This document shows positions 24,444 through 33,880 of a DNA stretch of 64,000 nucleotides, piece after piece. Numbering within the stretch: position 1 is the first letter of the stretch; each line of letters begins with the position of its first letter. Location: NCBI GenBank assembly GCA_002721165.1, contig PBJS01000024.1, positions 1-64,000 of the forward strand, read 5' to 3'. Both the position numbers and the translations under genes were made by a program. This DNA comes from Legionellales bacterium. Its GTDB lineage: Bacteria; Pseudomonadota; Gammaproteobacteria; Eutrophobiales; Eutrophobiaceae. The notes beneath the pieces are model-generated. The model was not told the origin of the DNA and searched no databases. It saw only the letters and a list, made by a program, of their open reading frames with translations.

Positions 24444-25217
24444 ATGTATAAAAAAACAACGATAATCGCATTAAATACTATTGTAATTAAAGAAATTAAT
24501 CGGTTTACTCGAATTTGGATGCAAACAATACTACCGCCAACAATTGGCATGGCTCTTTACTTTGTAATTTTCGGTAGCTTAATTGGTCCAAGAATTGGAA
24601 CAATGAATGGTTTTGTCTACATGGAGTATATTGCCCCCGGCCTGATAATGATGGCTATAATTAACAATTCCTACGGAAATGTAGTTTCGTCTTTTTTCGG
24701 AGCTAAATTTCAAAAACATATTGAAGAGATATTAGTCGCTCCAATTCCGAATATCATAATTTTAATAGGATTTGTAGCTGGTGGAGTAGCAAGGGGTATT
24801 TGTGTAGGCATTGTTGTGACATTTGTCGCATTATTTTTTACAAAATTGAGCATGCATAGTCTTGGAATCACAATTGCAATAGTATTGCTTACTTCGATTG
24901 CATTTTCACTAGGAGGTTTAATCAATGCCATCTTTGCTGAAAAGTTTGATGATATTGCTATTATTCCCAACTTTGTCTTAGCTCCGCTAATTTATTTAGG
25001 TGGAGTTTTTTATTCAATTGATATGCTGCCAGAGTTTTGGCAGAAAGTATCAGCGCTTAACCCGATATTATATATGGTGAATGCTTTTCGGTATGGTATT
25101 TTAGGTGAGTCTGATATAAATATAACGCATGCCTTTGCTATTCTTATTATTTTTATATTTATTCTTTTTTATGTTTCACTATATTTATTAAATAAGGGAA
25201 CTAGAATAAAAAATTAA
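24444..25217 (+). CDS. yadH: ABC-2 type transporter permease YadH
   Basis: The 257-residue integral membrane protein has about six hydrophobic helices. Segments such as GLIMMAIINNSYGNVVSSFFGAKF, GGVARG and PLIYLGGVFYSIDMLP are close to E. coli YadH and typical of ABC-2 permeases. It begins 11 bases after yadG, and together they would form a homodimeric exporter. It converges on queD with a 20-base gap and no visible terminator hairpin. Confidence 0.95.
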   Translation: MYKKTTIIALNTIVIKEINRFTRIWMQTILPPTIGMALYFVIFGSLIGPRIGTMNGFVYMEYIAPGLIMMAIINNSYGNVVSSFFGAKFQKHIEEILVAPIPNIIILIGFVAGGVARGICVGIVVTFVALFFTKLSMHSLGITIAIVLLTSIAFSLGGLINAIFAEKFDDIAIIPNFVLAPLIYLGGVFYSIDMLPEFWQKVSALNPILYMVNAFRYGILGESDINITHAFAILIIFIFILFYVSLYLLNKGTRIKN

Positions 25218-25237
25218 GCCTACTAAGTATAGTATTT

Positions 25238-25594
25238 CTATTCACCCTTATATATACATCCGGAAGTACACGTCTCCTTTACAACAACTGAATATAAAAG
25301 TGGTAAGTCAGGTTGAAGCTCATGCCATATCCATTTCGCTAAATTCTCACTTGTTGGATTCTCTAAGCCAGAGATTTCGTTAAGGTAACAATGATCTAAA
25401 CGCTTATAAATAGGTTGGAATATCTCACCAATATCTGCAAAATCCATAACCCATCCATTAGTATTATCATTACTGCCACTAACGTGCACTTCAATTACAA
25501 ATGAATGTCCATGTAATCGACTACACTTATGATTCTCAGGTAAATTAGGCAATCTGTGAGCAGACTCAATTACAAATGTCTTATATATTTCCAT
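25238..25594 (-). CDS. queD: 6-carboxy-5,6,7,8-tetrahydropterin synthase
   Basis: QueD makes carboxytetrahydropterin, the second step of queuosine and 7-deazapurine synthesis. The start is put at the ATG at 25594, just after the dat stop; an ATG at 25612 would overlap dat. The 118-residue protein has zinc ligands H13, H28 and H30, the catalytic C24 in KCSRLHGHSF, the LENPTSENLAKWIW helix and the ending VVVKETCTSGCIYKGE, very close to E. coli QueD rather than to eukaryotic pyruvoyl-tetrahydropterin synthase. No other queuosine gene is in the window. Confidence 0.93.
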   Translation of the reverse strand: MEIYKTFVIESAHRLPNLPENHKCSRLHGHSFVIEVHVSGSNDNTNGWVMDFADIGEIFQPIYKRLDHCYLNEISGLENPTSENLAKWIWHELQPDLPLLYSVVVKETCTSGCIYKGE

Positions 25595-25595
25595 A

Positions 25596-26435
25596 TTATT
25601 CGCAATAGTCATTTTTAAAATCTTGATAAAGTTTATTTGCTTGCTGCCATAATGGTCCCGGCTTACCACTACCCACGAGCCTATCATCTAATTCAACAAC
25701 GGGGACTATTTCCCATGTAGAACTTGTTACCCAAATCTCGCCAGCACTAAGCAATTTACTCTCGCTAATTGACCCTTCTACGATTGGCAGATCATTATGC
25801 ATCAATATTTCGACTATTAAATCTCGTGTTATACCAGAAAGAACATGACTAGTTCTTGCTGGTGTTAAAATCTTATCATCAGTACAAACAAATACATTAC
25901 TCGCAGCCCCTTCTGTTACATATTTATCCCTAATAAGAATAGCCTCCCTTGCTTCTTGCTCCTTCGCCTTATGTCTAAGTAAAATACTAGGTAATAAAGT
26001 AGTAGCCTTTATATTACATAATTGCCAACGAATATCTTCATGCGTTATTGCTTTTATTCCCGATGAAAAATTATTTGCCTCCAATGGACGACTCATTGCA
26101 AATACTGTTGGCTTATCAGCTATGCTAATATCATGATCTCGTCTTGAAACACCCCGTGTTATTTGTAAATATATTGATTGGTTAACTTGTTCTAAAGAAT
26201 CTATTAATTTATTAAAAATGTCGCGCCATTCATTCTCCTTTAAGGGATTACTCATGTAAATTTCTCTCAAGCTATTTTCAAGACGCATTATATGTTCTGA
26301 GAATCTAAAAATTTTTCGATTGAAAATAGGAATAACTTCATAAACTCCATCACCAAAAGTGAAGCCGCGATCTAAAACACTGACGGAAGCTTCTTCAATT
26401 GGTTTGAACTCTCCATTAAGATAAACAAGACTCAT
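25596..26435 (-). CDS. dat: Class IV aminotransferase, probable D-amino acid transaminase
   Basis: The 279-residue PLP enzyme belongs to fold type IV, which includes D-alanine transaminase, branched-chain transaminase and aminodeoxychorismate lyase. VYLNGEFKPIEEASVSVLDRGF with FGDGVYEV, and LLPSILLRHKAKEQEA carrying the PLP lysine, favour the D-amino acid type. It would supply D-amino acids such as D-alanine or D-glutamate. Its place next to dacC and the wall-elongation genes is the usual one. The substrate is inferred from sequence and context only. Confidence 0.85.
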   Translation of the reverse strand: MSLVYLNGEFKPIEEASVSVLDRGFTFGDGVYEVIPIFNRKIFRFSEHIMRLENSLREIYMSNPLKENEWRDIFNKLIDSLEQVNQSIYLQITRGVSRRDHDISIADKPTVFAMSRPLEANNFSSGIKAITHEDIRWQLCNIKATTLLPSILLRHKAKEQEAREAILIRDKYVTEGAASNVFVCTDDKILTPARTSHVLSGITRDLIVEILMHNDLPIVEGSISESKLLSAGEIWVTSSTWEIVPVVELDDRLVGSGKPGPLWQQANKLYQDFKNDYCE

Positions 26436-26444
26436 AATCGACTA

Positions 26445-27611
26445 TCAATCTAACAAAAAAAGATGAATCTCATCTTTTAATCGATTAAAAATACTACCTC
26501 TCGTGATTTCTGTTTTAGCTAACAATGAAACTGAGGCTATATTTTCCTCTGATAAAAAAATATTCAAAACCCCTTGCCGTTCTCCTTGCCTGATCGGAGC
26601 TATTATTTTTGTATCTATTTCAACAACCGGATCAAGTTTGTCGTATTGGCCACGAGGAATAGTGATATAAAAATCGTCTTTTACTGTTAGTTCTATAGAA
26701 TCCGTATTAGCCTTCCATACTCTAGCATTAGTTACAACATCACCTTTGTTATAAAGTTTATGTGTTTCATAAAATCTATAACCGTAATTTAAATTAGTTT
26801 GGCTTGCTTTAGCTCTTGTATTTTCGCCGCTTGCACCCATCACAACAGAAATTAAACGCATGTCATCTCTAATCGCTGAAGCAACTAAACAATAACCTGC
26901 TTCTTCTGTATGTCCTGTTTTTATGCCATCAACGCTTTTATCCCGCCATAGTAGTTTATTTCGGTTATATTGCTTTATTGGGGGGTTGGAACCGTAAGTG
27001 AATTCTTTAATTTTATGTAAATCATATACCTCAGGGTAATCTTTTATAAGCGCTCTTGCTAATATTGCTAAATCATATGCTGTAGTTGAGTGTTCTGTGC
27101 CCTCAACTGGCAGACCCGTGCTATTAGCAAATTGAGTATTCTTCATTCCTAAATGTAGTGCATGTTGGTTCATAAGGTTAGCAAAAACTTCCTCGCTCCC
27201 TGAAATATGTTCTGCCAGCGCAACACTTGCATCATTTCCGGACTGAACAACAACCCCGAGTAGTAAATCATTCAATTTAACCCGATCGCCTATCTCAATA
27301 AACATTCTTGATCCGAGCGTATCATAAGCCTTCTTGCTCACCATCACTTCATCCAACAAAGATATCGTTCCCTTCTCAAGCTCATAGGCCACAACGTAAA
27401 CTGTCATCATCTTAGTTAAACTTGCTGGTGGAAGCTTTTGATGGATATTTTCCTCGATCAATATTTCTCCGCTATTGTGATCCATTAATAGATATGAAGA
27501 TGCTGGTACTTTAGGTGGTGAAGGTACAATTGTTATATCAGCAAAAGAATACTGATTCTTAAAAAAAGAGAATAGTAAAAACCATACAACGTAACGTAAT
27601 TTTATATTCAT
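26445..27611 (-). CDS. dacC: D-alanyl-D-alanine carboxypeptidase (PBP5/6 type)
   Basis: The enzyme trims the terminal D-Ala from peptidoglycan pentapeptides. At 388 residues it has a signal peptide ending SFA (residue 24), the SxxK active site S64-K67 (SLTK), SGN at 124-126 and KTG at 231-233, followed by the beta-rich PBP5 C-terminal domain and an amphipathic end (RLKDEIHLFLL) that would anchor it to the inner membrane. It could equally be called dacA. It lies between dat and rlpA in the elongation cluster. Confidence 0.95.
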   Translation of the reverse strand: MNIKLRYVVWFLLFSFFKNQYSFADITIVPSPPKVPASSYLLMDHNSGEILIEENIHQKLPPASLTKMMTVYVVAYELEKGTISLLDEVMVSKKAYDTLGSRMFIEIGDRVKLNDLLLGVVVQSGNDASVALAEHISGSEEVFANLMNQHALHLGMKNTQFANSTGLPVEGTEHSTTAYDLAILARALIKDYPEVYDLHKIKEFTYGSNPPIKQYNRNKLLWRDKSVDGIKTGHTEEAGYCLVASAIRDDMRLISVVMGASGENTRAKASQTNLNYGYRFYETHKLYNKGDVVTNARVWKANTDSIELTVKDDFYITIPRGQYDKLDPVVEIDTKIIAPIRQGERQGVLNIFLSEENIASVSLLAKTEITRGSIFNRLKDEIHLFLLD

Positions 27612-27631
27612 TTGAATTCCAAAATTTTTTT

Positions 27632-28462
27632 TTAATTAGTCACAATACGATGTTCAAAAATACCAAAATCTGACAACTTGGAGACAATAGAATCAGAAAG
27701 CTTAGTATCTGTAAATGGTCCAATTCTAACTCGGTATAAGGTATTACCAGAGACTATAACATTGCTAATTTTTATCAAATTATCGCCAAACGAACCAAGT
27801 TTCTGTTTTAATATTTTTGCACTTTCTAATTTACTAAATGTACCTACTTGTATGTAAAAACTGGTATCTTGCGTGGAAATCTTATCATCTTTAACGAGAT
27901 TATCTTCCTTTGGTTCTTCTGGATCGATTGCTTTGACTTCGACCAAACCTGTTCCTTTCTGAATAATATCAAGTTTAATTGCTGCTGTGTACGATAAATC
28001 GATTATACGATTTTCATGAAATGGTCCTCTATCATTAACTTTTACAACTATAAATTTATCATTACTCAAGTTTGTTACCTTTACATATGTAGGTAAGGGT
28101 AACGATTTATGTGCTGCCGTCATTGCATACATATCATATGTTTCGCCACTTGAAGTTCGTCTGCCATGAAATTTAGTTCCATACCATGATGCAATACCTT
28201 TTTCAATATACCCCTTACCACTATCCATAACATAATAACGTTTGCCAAATACAACATAAGACTTCGGATTACCGTAACGACTTTTTGGCTCCTTTTTAGG
28301 GATTGCGTTTGGAATTGTTTCTACATCAATTTTCTTTTTTGGTGCTGAATCAACGGCAACGGGTGATACAACCTTATCTATTCTGCCGCATGAGAATAAT
28401 AAAAAACAACTAAGTAAGATTAATATAATTCTTTTAAAGACAAATATTCTGGAAAAAAACAC
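27632..28462 (-). CDS. rlpA: Rare lipoprotein A (septal-ring lytic transglycosylase)
   Basis: The 276-residue outer-membrane lipoprotein has a lipobox LFSC with the lipidated C25. The double-psi beta-barrel domain contains GIASWYGTKFHGRRTSSGETYD and VKVNDRGPFHENRIIDLS, including the residues needed for cleavage of denuded glycan in Pseudomonas RlpA. A C-terminal SPOR domain (about residues 200-275, FYIQVGTFSKLESAK) would bind denuded glycan at the septum. It overlaps no neighbour: 2 bases separate it from mltB upstream. Confidence 0.95.
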   Translation of the reverse strand: MFFSRIFVFKRIILILLSCFLLFSCGRIDKVVSPVAVDSAPKKKIDVETIPNAIPKKEPKSRYGNPKSYVVFGKRYYVMDSGKGYIEKGIASWYGTKFHGRRTSSGETYDMYAMTAAHKSLPLPTYVKVTNLSNDKFIVVKVNDRGPFHENRIIDLSYTAAIKLDIIQKGTGLVEVKAIDPEEPKEDNLVKDDKISTQDTSFYIQVGTFSKLESAKILKQKLGSFGDNLIKISNVIVSGNTLYRVRIGPFTDTKLSDSIVSKLSDFGIFEHRIVTN

Positions 28463-28464
28463 TC

Positions 28465-29466
28465 TTAGTTCTCTTTAGCACTAGCTTTATTATTTTTGTA
28501 CTCTTTAATTTTTTGAGCCAGCTGATAAACAGCCATTGCATATAATTTACTATGATTATAGCGTGTTATCACATAAAAGTTTTTTTGTGCAAGCCAAAAT
28601 TCTGATCTATTTTCTAATTTAAATTCGAACAATTTAAATTTCTCATCATCATGAAAATCAAAACTAGTCAAAATCCCATACTTTTTCAAATCTGTTTTAC
28701 TTATATTTAATTCTAAACTTTTATCTAAAATACTTTTATATTCATCCCCTTCAATCATCACTTTACTTATTATTGGCTCCTTATTTTTCCAACCATGTTC
28801 GAAAAAATAATTTGCGACACTTCCAATGACATCATCTGGGTTGTGCCAAATATCAGCAACATTATCATTATCAAAATCAATAGCATAATTACGATAACTA
28901 CTAGATATAAATTGCGGCATTCCCATAGCTCCTGCATATGAACCTTCTAATTGTTCGGGATCAAAATCCTGCTCTCTTGTGAGAAGTAAAAAATGCTCGA
29001 GTTCAGAAAGAAAAAAAGCTGCACGTTTTGGGTAGTGAAAAGCAAGAGTATTGAGTGAATCAATAACACGATAGCTTCCCGAATTTCTACCATAAAATGT
29101 CTCAACCCCAATAATTGCCGTTATTATTTCTGGTGGTACGCCAAATTTTCTTTCGGCTTCCTCTAATTTTAGTTTATTATCTAACCAAAATTTTACCCCT
29201 TCTTTAATTCTTTTTTCTTTTATAAAAATTTTACGGTACTGATACCATAAAAATTTTTTTTCTGCTGGTCTTTGTATTGCATCCAAAATAGATTTGGAAA
29301 TAACTGTTTTGTCAAATAATAGATTTAATTGTTTATAGTCAAATCCATGTTTTTCTTCCATGTAGGATATAAATTCTTCTCTAGAACCAATATCTTTTGA
29401 GTGAACAGTAGGTGAACCTAATAGTAGATATAATAGTACTGTATGTATAAAATATTTTTCTTTCAT
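28465..29466 (-). CDS. mltB: Membrane-bound lytic murein transglycosylase B family
   Basis: MltB cleaves the glycan strands of peptidoglycan to 1,6-anhydro products. The 333-residue protein has a signal peptide without a lipobox cysteine, so it is probably a soluble periplasmic form, unlike lipidated E. coli MltB. The catalytic glutamate is E122 in GVETFYG. GAMGMPQFISSSYRNYAIDFDNDNVADIW and DVIGSVANYFFEHGW are family hallmarks. It lies between rodA (7 bases upstream) and rlpA. Confidence 0.95.
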   Translation of the reverse strand: MKEKYFIHTVLLYLLLGSPTVHSKDIGSREEFISYMEEKHGFDYKQLNLLFDKTVISKSILDAIQRPAEKKFLWYQYRKIFIKEKRIKEGVKFWLDNKLKLEEAERKFGVPPEIITAIIGVETFYGRNSGSYRVIDSLNTLAFHYPKRAAFFLSELEHFLLLTREQDFDPEQLEGSYAGAMGMPQFISSSYRNYAIDFDNDNVADIWHNPDDVIGSVANYFFEHGWKNKEPIISKVMIEGDEYKSILDKSLELNISKTDLKKYGILTSFDFHDDEKFKLFEFKLENRSEFWLAQKNFYVITRYNHSKLYAMAVYQLAQKIKEYKNNKASAKEN

Positions 29467-29473
29467 TTATTTA

Positions 29474-30565
29474 TTAGCGCTTCAAAAATTTTCTATTTGT
29501 ATGTATCGACATTAAAATACCAAAACCTGCCATCAATGTTACAATTGATGTGCCGCCGTAACTGATTAATGGAAGCGGAATACCGACAACTGGTAGTTGC
29601 CCTGTTACCATTCCTATATTAACAAAAATATATACGAAAAAACTTAGTGTTATGCCGCCTGCTAATAATTGACGGAATGCGTCCTGTGCATTATATGCAA
29701 TATATAGAGCACGAAAAATTATCAACGAATAGATTGATAAAATTACCAAAACACCAAACATCCCAAACTCTTCACATAGTACTGCAAAAATGAAATCTGT
29801 TGAGCGTTCTGGTAGAAATTCAAGATGAGATTGAGTGCCATTTAACCATCCTTTACCATAAAAACCGCCTGAACCAATAGCAATTTTTGATTGTATTATA
29901 TGATAACCCGCCCCTAATGGATCTTTTTCTGGATCAAGAAAAGTTAATACTCTCTGTTTTTGGTATTCTCGCATAAAATGCCATAGTGACGGAATACTAA
30001 GTGCCGATATAATAGATACAGAAAGTAAATAACGCCAAGAAAGTCCCGCAATAAAAATAACAGAGAATCCGGCAATTGCAACCAATAAGGCGGTTCCCAA
30101 ATCGGGTTGTTTAGCAATCAACACAACAGGAACAATTATGAAAACAAAAGATAGAACAATTCTTAAAAATTTTGGAGGCAAAAATCTACTCGAAAGGTAT
30201 GACGAAACAATAATTGGTACCGCAATTTTCATTAACTCCGAAGGCTGGAAGCGTAAAATCTTTAAATCTAGCCAACGTTGAGCGCCTTTGCCAACATCGC
30301 CAAAAATAGCTACAAGTAATAACAAAATAACTCCAAAAAAATATAATAATAAGGACAGACGATTCAAATTAGCAGGGGGCACTTGCGCTACTAAAATCAT
30401 ACACAATAAAGCAATGAAAAGTTTTGTTGCTTGATTATATACCAGATCAATATTCTGCCCGCTTGCGCTATATAAAATAATTAAACCGCACAGACAGAGA
30501 ACAAAAATAAGAGCCAAAAGAATAAAATCTATATGTATTCTATAACCTAGTGAATTTTCATTCAT
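29474..30565 (-). CDS. rodA: Peptidoglycan glycosyltransferase RodA
   Basis: RodA is the SEDS-family polymerase that makes glycan strands for lateral wall growth together with PBP2. The 363-residue protein has about ten transmembrane helices. Conserved segments are RWLDLKILRFQPSELMKIAVP, KQPDLGTALLV (containing the catalytic aspartate region), GAGYHIIQSKIAIGSGG, FLPERSTDFIFAVLCEEFG and PLISYGGTS. It starts 5 bases after mrdA's stop. Confidence 0.97.
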   Translation of the reverse strand: MNENSLGYRIHIDFILLALIFVLCLCGLIILYSASGQNIDLVYNQATKLFIALLCMILVAQVPPANLNRLSLLLYFFGVILLLLVAIFGDVGKGAQRWLDLKILRFQPSELMKIAVPIIVSSYLSSRFLPPKFLRIVLSFVFIIVPVVLIAKQPDLGTALLVAIAGFSVIFIAGLSWRYLLSVSIISALSIPSLWHFMREYQKQRVLTFLDPEKDPLGAGYHIIQSKIAIGSGGFYGKGWLNGTQSHLEFLPERSTDFIFAVLCEEFGMFGVLVILSIYSLIIFRALYIAYNAQDAFRQLLAGGITLSFFVYIFVNIGMVTGQLPVVGIPLPLISYGGTSIVTLMAGFGILMSIHTNRKFLKR

Positions 30566-30570
30566 AAGAA

Positions 30571-32463
30571 TTACTCTCTAGAAGTTAAATCTCTATTCAC
30601 AAAGTAATTGTCGAACATTTTTCTGGCTATGGGAGCTGCTACTTTAGATCCGCCTCCACCATTCTCAACAATAATTGCTACGGCTATTTCTGGTTTCTTA
30701 ACAGGAGCAAATGCAATAAAAAGTGCATGGTCCTTCAATTCATCTGCAATATCTTCTTCTTTATATTCTTCTTCTTGATCAATTCCAATAATTTGTGCAG
30801 TCCCGGTTTTACCCGCAAAAAAGTATTCCGCGTTTAAGCCGCTTCTCCATGCAGTACCGCCTGCCCGATGAACAACACTCTCCATTGAATCAATAATCTC
30901 ATCCCAAAAAAGACTATTTTTTACATCAATCTTATTTTCAGTGCTATTTGACATTAAGGTTAAACCCTCCTCTCCTGGACTATTAATACCTAAGACTAAT
31001 CTAGGCTTAACCATTAGACCATTAGTCGCTATAGCTGAAGTTGCTTTGACTAATTGTATTGGTGTTGTCAAGGCATAACCTTGGCCTATACCCAATATGA
31101 CCGTTTCACCAGGAAACCATACTTGTTGCATATTATTACGCTTCCACTCTCTGGATGGGAGTAATCCAAAACTTTCACCATAAATATCAACACCACTCAC
31201 TTCCCCAAAACCAAACTTTGATAACCCAGCGTATATGCGATCAATTCCCAATTCATAAGCTAAGTTATAAAAAAAGACATCGCAGGACTGAACTATTGCC
31301 TTATCTAAACTTGTATGTCCATGCCCCTCTTTTTTCCAATCGCGATAACGATGTTCATGTCCTTGTAACGTAAACCAACCTGGGCACCAAACTTCCTCTT
31401 CATTATTACTAATTCCATTATCCAATGCGACCAACCCAAGAAATGGCTTAATAGTTGAACCAGGCGGATATTTACCTTGAATAACTCTATTAAGTAATGG
31501 CTTATCTTTTGAGGATAGAAGTGAATTATATGATTCTGCACTTATACCACTTGAAAATTTATTTGGATCGTAAGTAGGTGAACTTACAAAAGCTAATATA
31601 TTTCCATCTCTCGGGTCAACGGCAACAATTGCTCCTCTTCGACCACCTAAAGACTCAGAAGCAATCCTTTGTAAGGATAGATTGATAGTCAGATAAAGGT
31701 TCTTACCAGATTGAGGAGCTATTCTCTCTAACACACGAATAACCCTTCCTTCAGCATTAACCTCTACTTTTTGATAACCAACTTCTCCATGCAAATAGGA
31801 TTCATATGATTCTTCAACACCAAGCTTTCCTATGTGGGTCGTAGCACTATAACTTGAGCTTTTATCTAATTTCGAAATATTTCGAAGATCACTCTCATCA
31901 ATACGAGCCACATACCCAATACTATGAACAAGTTCTTCGCCTAAAGGATAATGCCTAATGAAACCTTCAACTACATCAACGCTCGAAAACAAATGCCGAT
32001 TTATAGAAAATAATGCGACTTCATTTTCACTTAAATTAATTCTCAGCGGGACTCTCTCAAATCTTCTTTTTTTGCCAGATAATTTCTTAAACCGTTCAAT
32101 ATCCTCTTCTCCGATATGAATTATTCCTCTTAATTCCTCAATAAGTAGATCGATATCTGATATTTTTTCAGGGATAACTTCTAAGCTATACGTTGGTTTA
32201 TTTTCTGCAAGAACTACTCCGTCACGACTATAAATTAAGCCTCTTATTGGCGCTATTGGTAATATCTTTTGACGATTTTCCTTTGACTTAGTTGTATAGT
32301 GATCGTTTTCTAATACTGTGAGAGAGAAAATTCTAGAAAGAAGTATGGTTACAAACAATAATATTAATAATCCTGACAAATGGATACGTTTTTTGATAAG
32401 AGCTGATTCAGTATCCCGATCTTTCAGGATAAATTCTACTTTGTCTTTGGGAAATAAGTCCAT
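30571..32463 (-). CDS. mrdA: Penicillin-binding protein 2 (peptidoglycan D,D-transpeptidase)
   Basis: The elongasome transpeptidase is 630 residues long. It has one N-terminal transmembrane helix (about 28-50), a dimerisation/pedestal region with PIRGLIYSRDG, and a transpeptidase domain with S336-K339 (PPGSTIKPF), SCD at 393-395 in the SxN position and KTG at 552-554. The active site is complete. It works with RodA, encoded 5 bases downstream, and with MreBCD, encoded upstream. Confidence 0.97.
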   Translation of the reverse strand: MDLFPKDKVEFILKDRDTESALIKKRIHLSGLLILLFVTILLSRIFSLTVLENDHYTTKSKENRQKILPIAPIRGLIYSRDGVVLAENKPTYSLEVIPEKISDIDLLIEELRGIIHIGEEDIERFKKLSGKKRRFERVPLRINLSENEVALFSINRHLFSSVDVVEGFIRHYPLGEELVHSIGYVARIDESDLRNISKLDKSSSYSATTHIGKLGVEESYESYLHGEVGYQKVEVNAEGRVIRVLERIAPQSGKNLYLTINLSLQRIASESLGGRRGAIVAVDPRDGNILAFVSSPTYDPNKFSSGISAESYNSLLSSKDKPLLNRVIQGKYPPGSTIKPFLGLVALDNGISNNEEEVWCPGWFTLQGHEHRYRDWKKEGHGHTSLDKAIVQSCDVFFYNLAYELGIDRIYAGLSKFGFGEVSGVDIYGESFGLLPSREWKRNNMQQVWFPGETVILGIGQGYALTTPIQLVKATSAIATNGLMVKPRLVLGINSPGEEGLTLMSNSTENKIDVKNSLFWDEIIDSMESVVHRAGGTAWRSGLNAEYFFAGKTGTAQIIGIDQEEEYKEEDIADELKDHALFIAFAPVKKPEIAVAIIVENGGGGSKVAAPIARKMFDNYFVNRDLTSRE

Positions 32464-32490
32464 TAATTGCTGAGTGACATCAATTTATTA

Positions 32491-32976
32491 TTAGGCTACA
32501 TTATATTTACGACGTATATCTCTCATTACAATAAATAACCATGGCCATATTAACATACTAGTTATTGCTGGCAGCCAATAGTCCCATGTGTAAACAATCT
32601 TACCTGATAAAAAAGTCACTAATAGCATAATAGCCTTGTACATTATGAGATAGACGCAAACCATGATGGCTTGGTGTAGTAATGGGTACACCCGTAACTG
32701 TTTATGATTTTTTAAAATAATATAAGCTAAAAAGGTAAACCCCAGTGCATGTTGTCCAAAAATAAAACTTTGCTGCACATCGAACAACAATCCCAAGAAC
32801 CAGGCCGATGATATCCCAACTCTCTCAGGTAATGCCATACACCAATATATTAAGAACATGGCTAACCAACATGGGCGCCAATCAACAAGTGTATCAGGCA
32901 ATGGTAATGCTGATAAAACAAAGCCCAAAACAAATGTCATCGCAATAATAATGTTACTTTTAAGTGACGATTGAAT
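32491..32976 (-). CDS. mreD: Rod shape-determining protein MreD, probable ATT start
   Basis: MreD is an integral membrane partner of MreC in the elongasome. The first conventional start (ATG at 32940) has no Shine-Dalgarno sequence. In-frame coding continues upstream to an ATT at 32974-32976 that lies 7 bases after GAGGG. Starting there gives 161 residues, against 162 in E. coli MreD, and restores the N-terminal segment. The protein has five or six hydrophobic helices, with LPLPDTLVDWRPCWLAMFLIYW and a C-terminal basic end. It follows mreC by 22 bases. Confidence 0.9.
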   Translation of the reverse strand: MQSSLKSNIIIAMTFVLGFVLSALPLPDTLVDWRPCWLAMFLIYWCMALPERVGISSAWFLGLLFDVQQSFIFGQHALGFTFLAYIILKNHKQLRVYPLLHQAIMVCVYLIMYKAIMLLVTFLSGKIVYTWDYWLPAITSMLIWPWLFIVMRDIRRKYNVA

Positions 32977-32998
32977 AGCAATACCCTCTATTTATATG

Positions 32999-33865
32999 TT
33001 AATCAGTGTTTCTATATTCATTTGGCCAAACCATTAGTACTTCTCTTATTTTACCAAATTGCGCAAATGGTTTAACAATTACTCTTGCAGACAGTTCGCC
33101 TGGACTTTGAATTATTTCTTGAACCTCACCAACTGGATAATCTCTTGGAAAACGTCTGCCAAGTCCAGAAGTGACAATTAAATCACCGATCATTACATGA
33201 GCTTTATTTGGAAGACCTGGATCTGTTATTAATGGCTTAGGAAGATGTTCAAGCACAAGTAATTCACTTTCTCCTGAACCAACAGCTCTTGCACGCAATC
33301 CATTTCTATTAATTTGAACAGGTATAGCATGATTAGGATCGATTATTAATAAAACAGTGCTTGAAAAAGGATTAATTTGGGTAATCTGCCCCATTATACC
33401 ACTAGAATCTAGTATTGGTTGGCCTTCATATCCGCCATCACTTTTGCCTTTATTTATAACGATCTTTTTTTGGAAAGAATCTAATTGTATTGCAACTGGC
33501 TGAGCTACAAGAACTTTGTTTTTGAGACGAAATGATGATTCAAGTAAATCACGTAGGCGATGGTTTTCAGCTTCTATAATGTCATATTGCTGTAATCTAG
33601 CTTTTAATAAAAAAAGTTCTTTTTTTAGTTCTTGATTTTCTATTGTTAAAGTTTGTTTAGAAACGATGATATTTGAAACAGAGTCAGTAATTTTAAATGG
33701 CAAACTAGCTATAACTTCTATTGGATAGACTAAAGCCCCTAAAGTTGAACGAAAATTTTTCAAGGCGCCTTCTCTATTATCAAGAATAATAAGTGCTATT
33801 GATAATAACGTAAAAAAGAAAAAGCTGGTTTTTGGTGAAGCTCCTTTTCTAAACAGATTGTTAAT
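32999..33865 (-). CDS. mreC: Rod shape-determining protein MreC, probable ATT start
   Basis: MreC links MreB to periplasmic wall synthases. The first conventional start, TTG at 33763, would delete the transmembrane anchor. Upstream in frame is NNLFRKGASPK and a hydrophobic helix ending LIILD, which aligns with the N-terminus of E. coli MreC (KPIFSRGPSLQ). The reading frame opens after the mreB stop with no ATG, GTG or TTG. An ATT at 33863-33865 sits exactly where the E. coli start is and 6 bases after GGGGGAG. This gives 288 residues: anchor, coiled coil (about 80-115) and beta domains with SGIMGQITQ and VTSGLGRRFPRDYPVG. Confidence 0.92.
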   Translation of the reverse strand: MNNLFRKGASPKTSFFFFTLLSIALIILDNREGALKNFRSTLGALVYPIEVIASLPFKITDSVSNIIVSKQTLTIENQELKKELFLLKARLQQYDIIEAENHRLRDLLESSFRLKNKVLVAQPVAIQLDSFQKKIVINKGKSDGGYEGQPILDSSGIMGQITQINPFSSTVLLIIDPNHAIPVQINRNGLRARAVGSGESELLVLEHLPKPLITDPGLPNKAHVMIGDLIVTSGLGRRFPRDYPVGEVQEIIQSPGELSARVIVKPFAQFGKIREVLMVWPNEYRNTD

Positions 33866-33880
33866 TTGGTGCTCCCCCGA

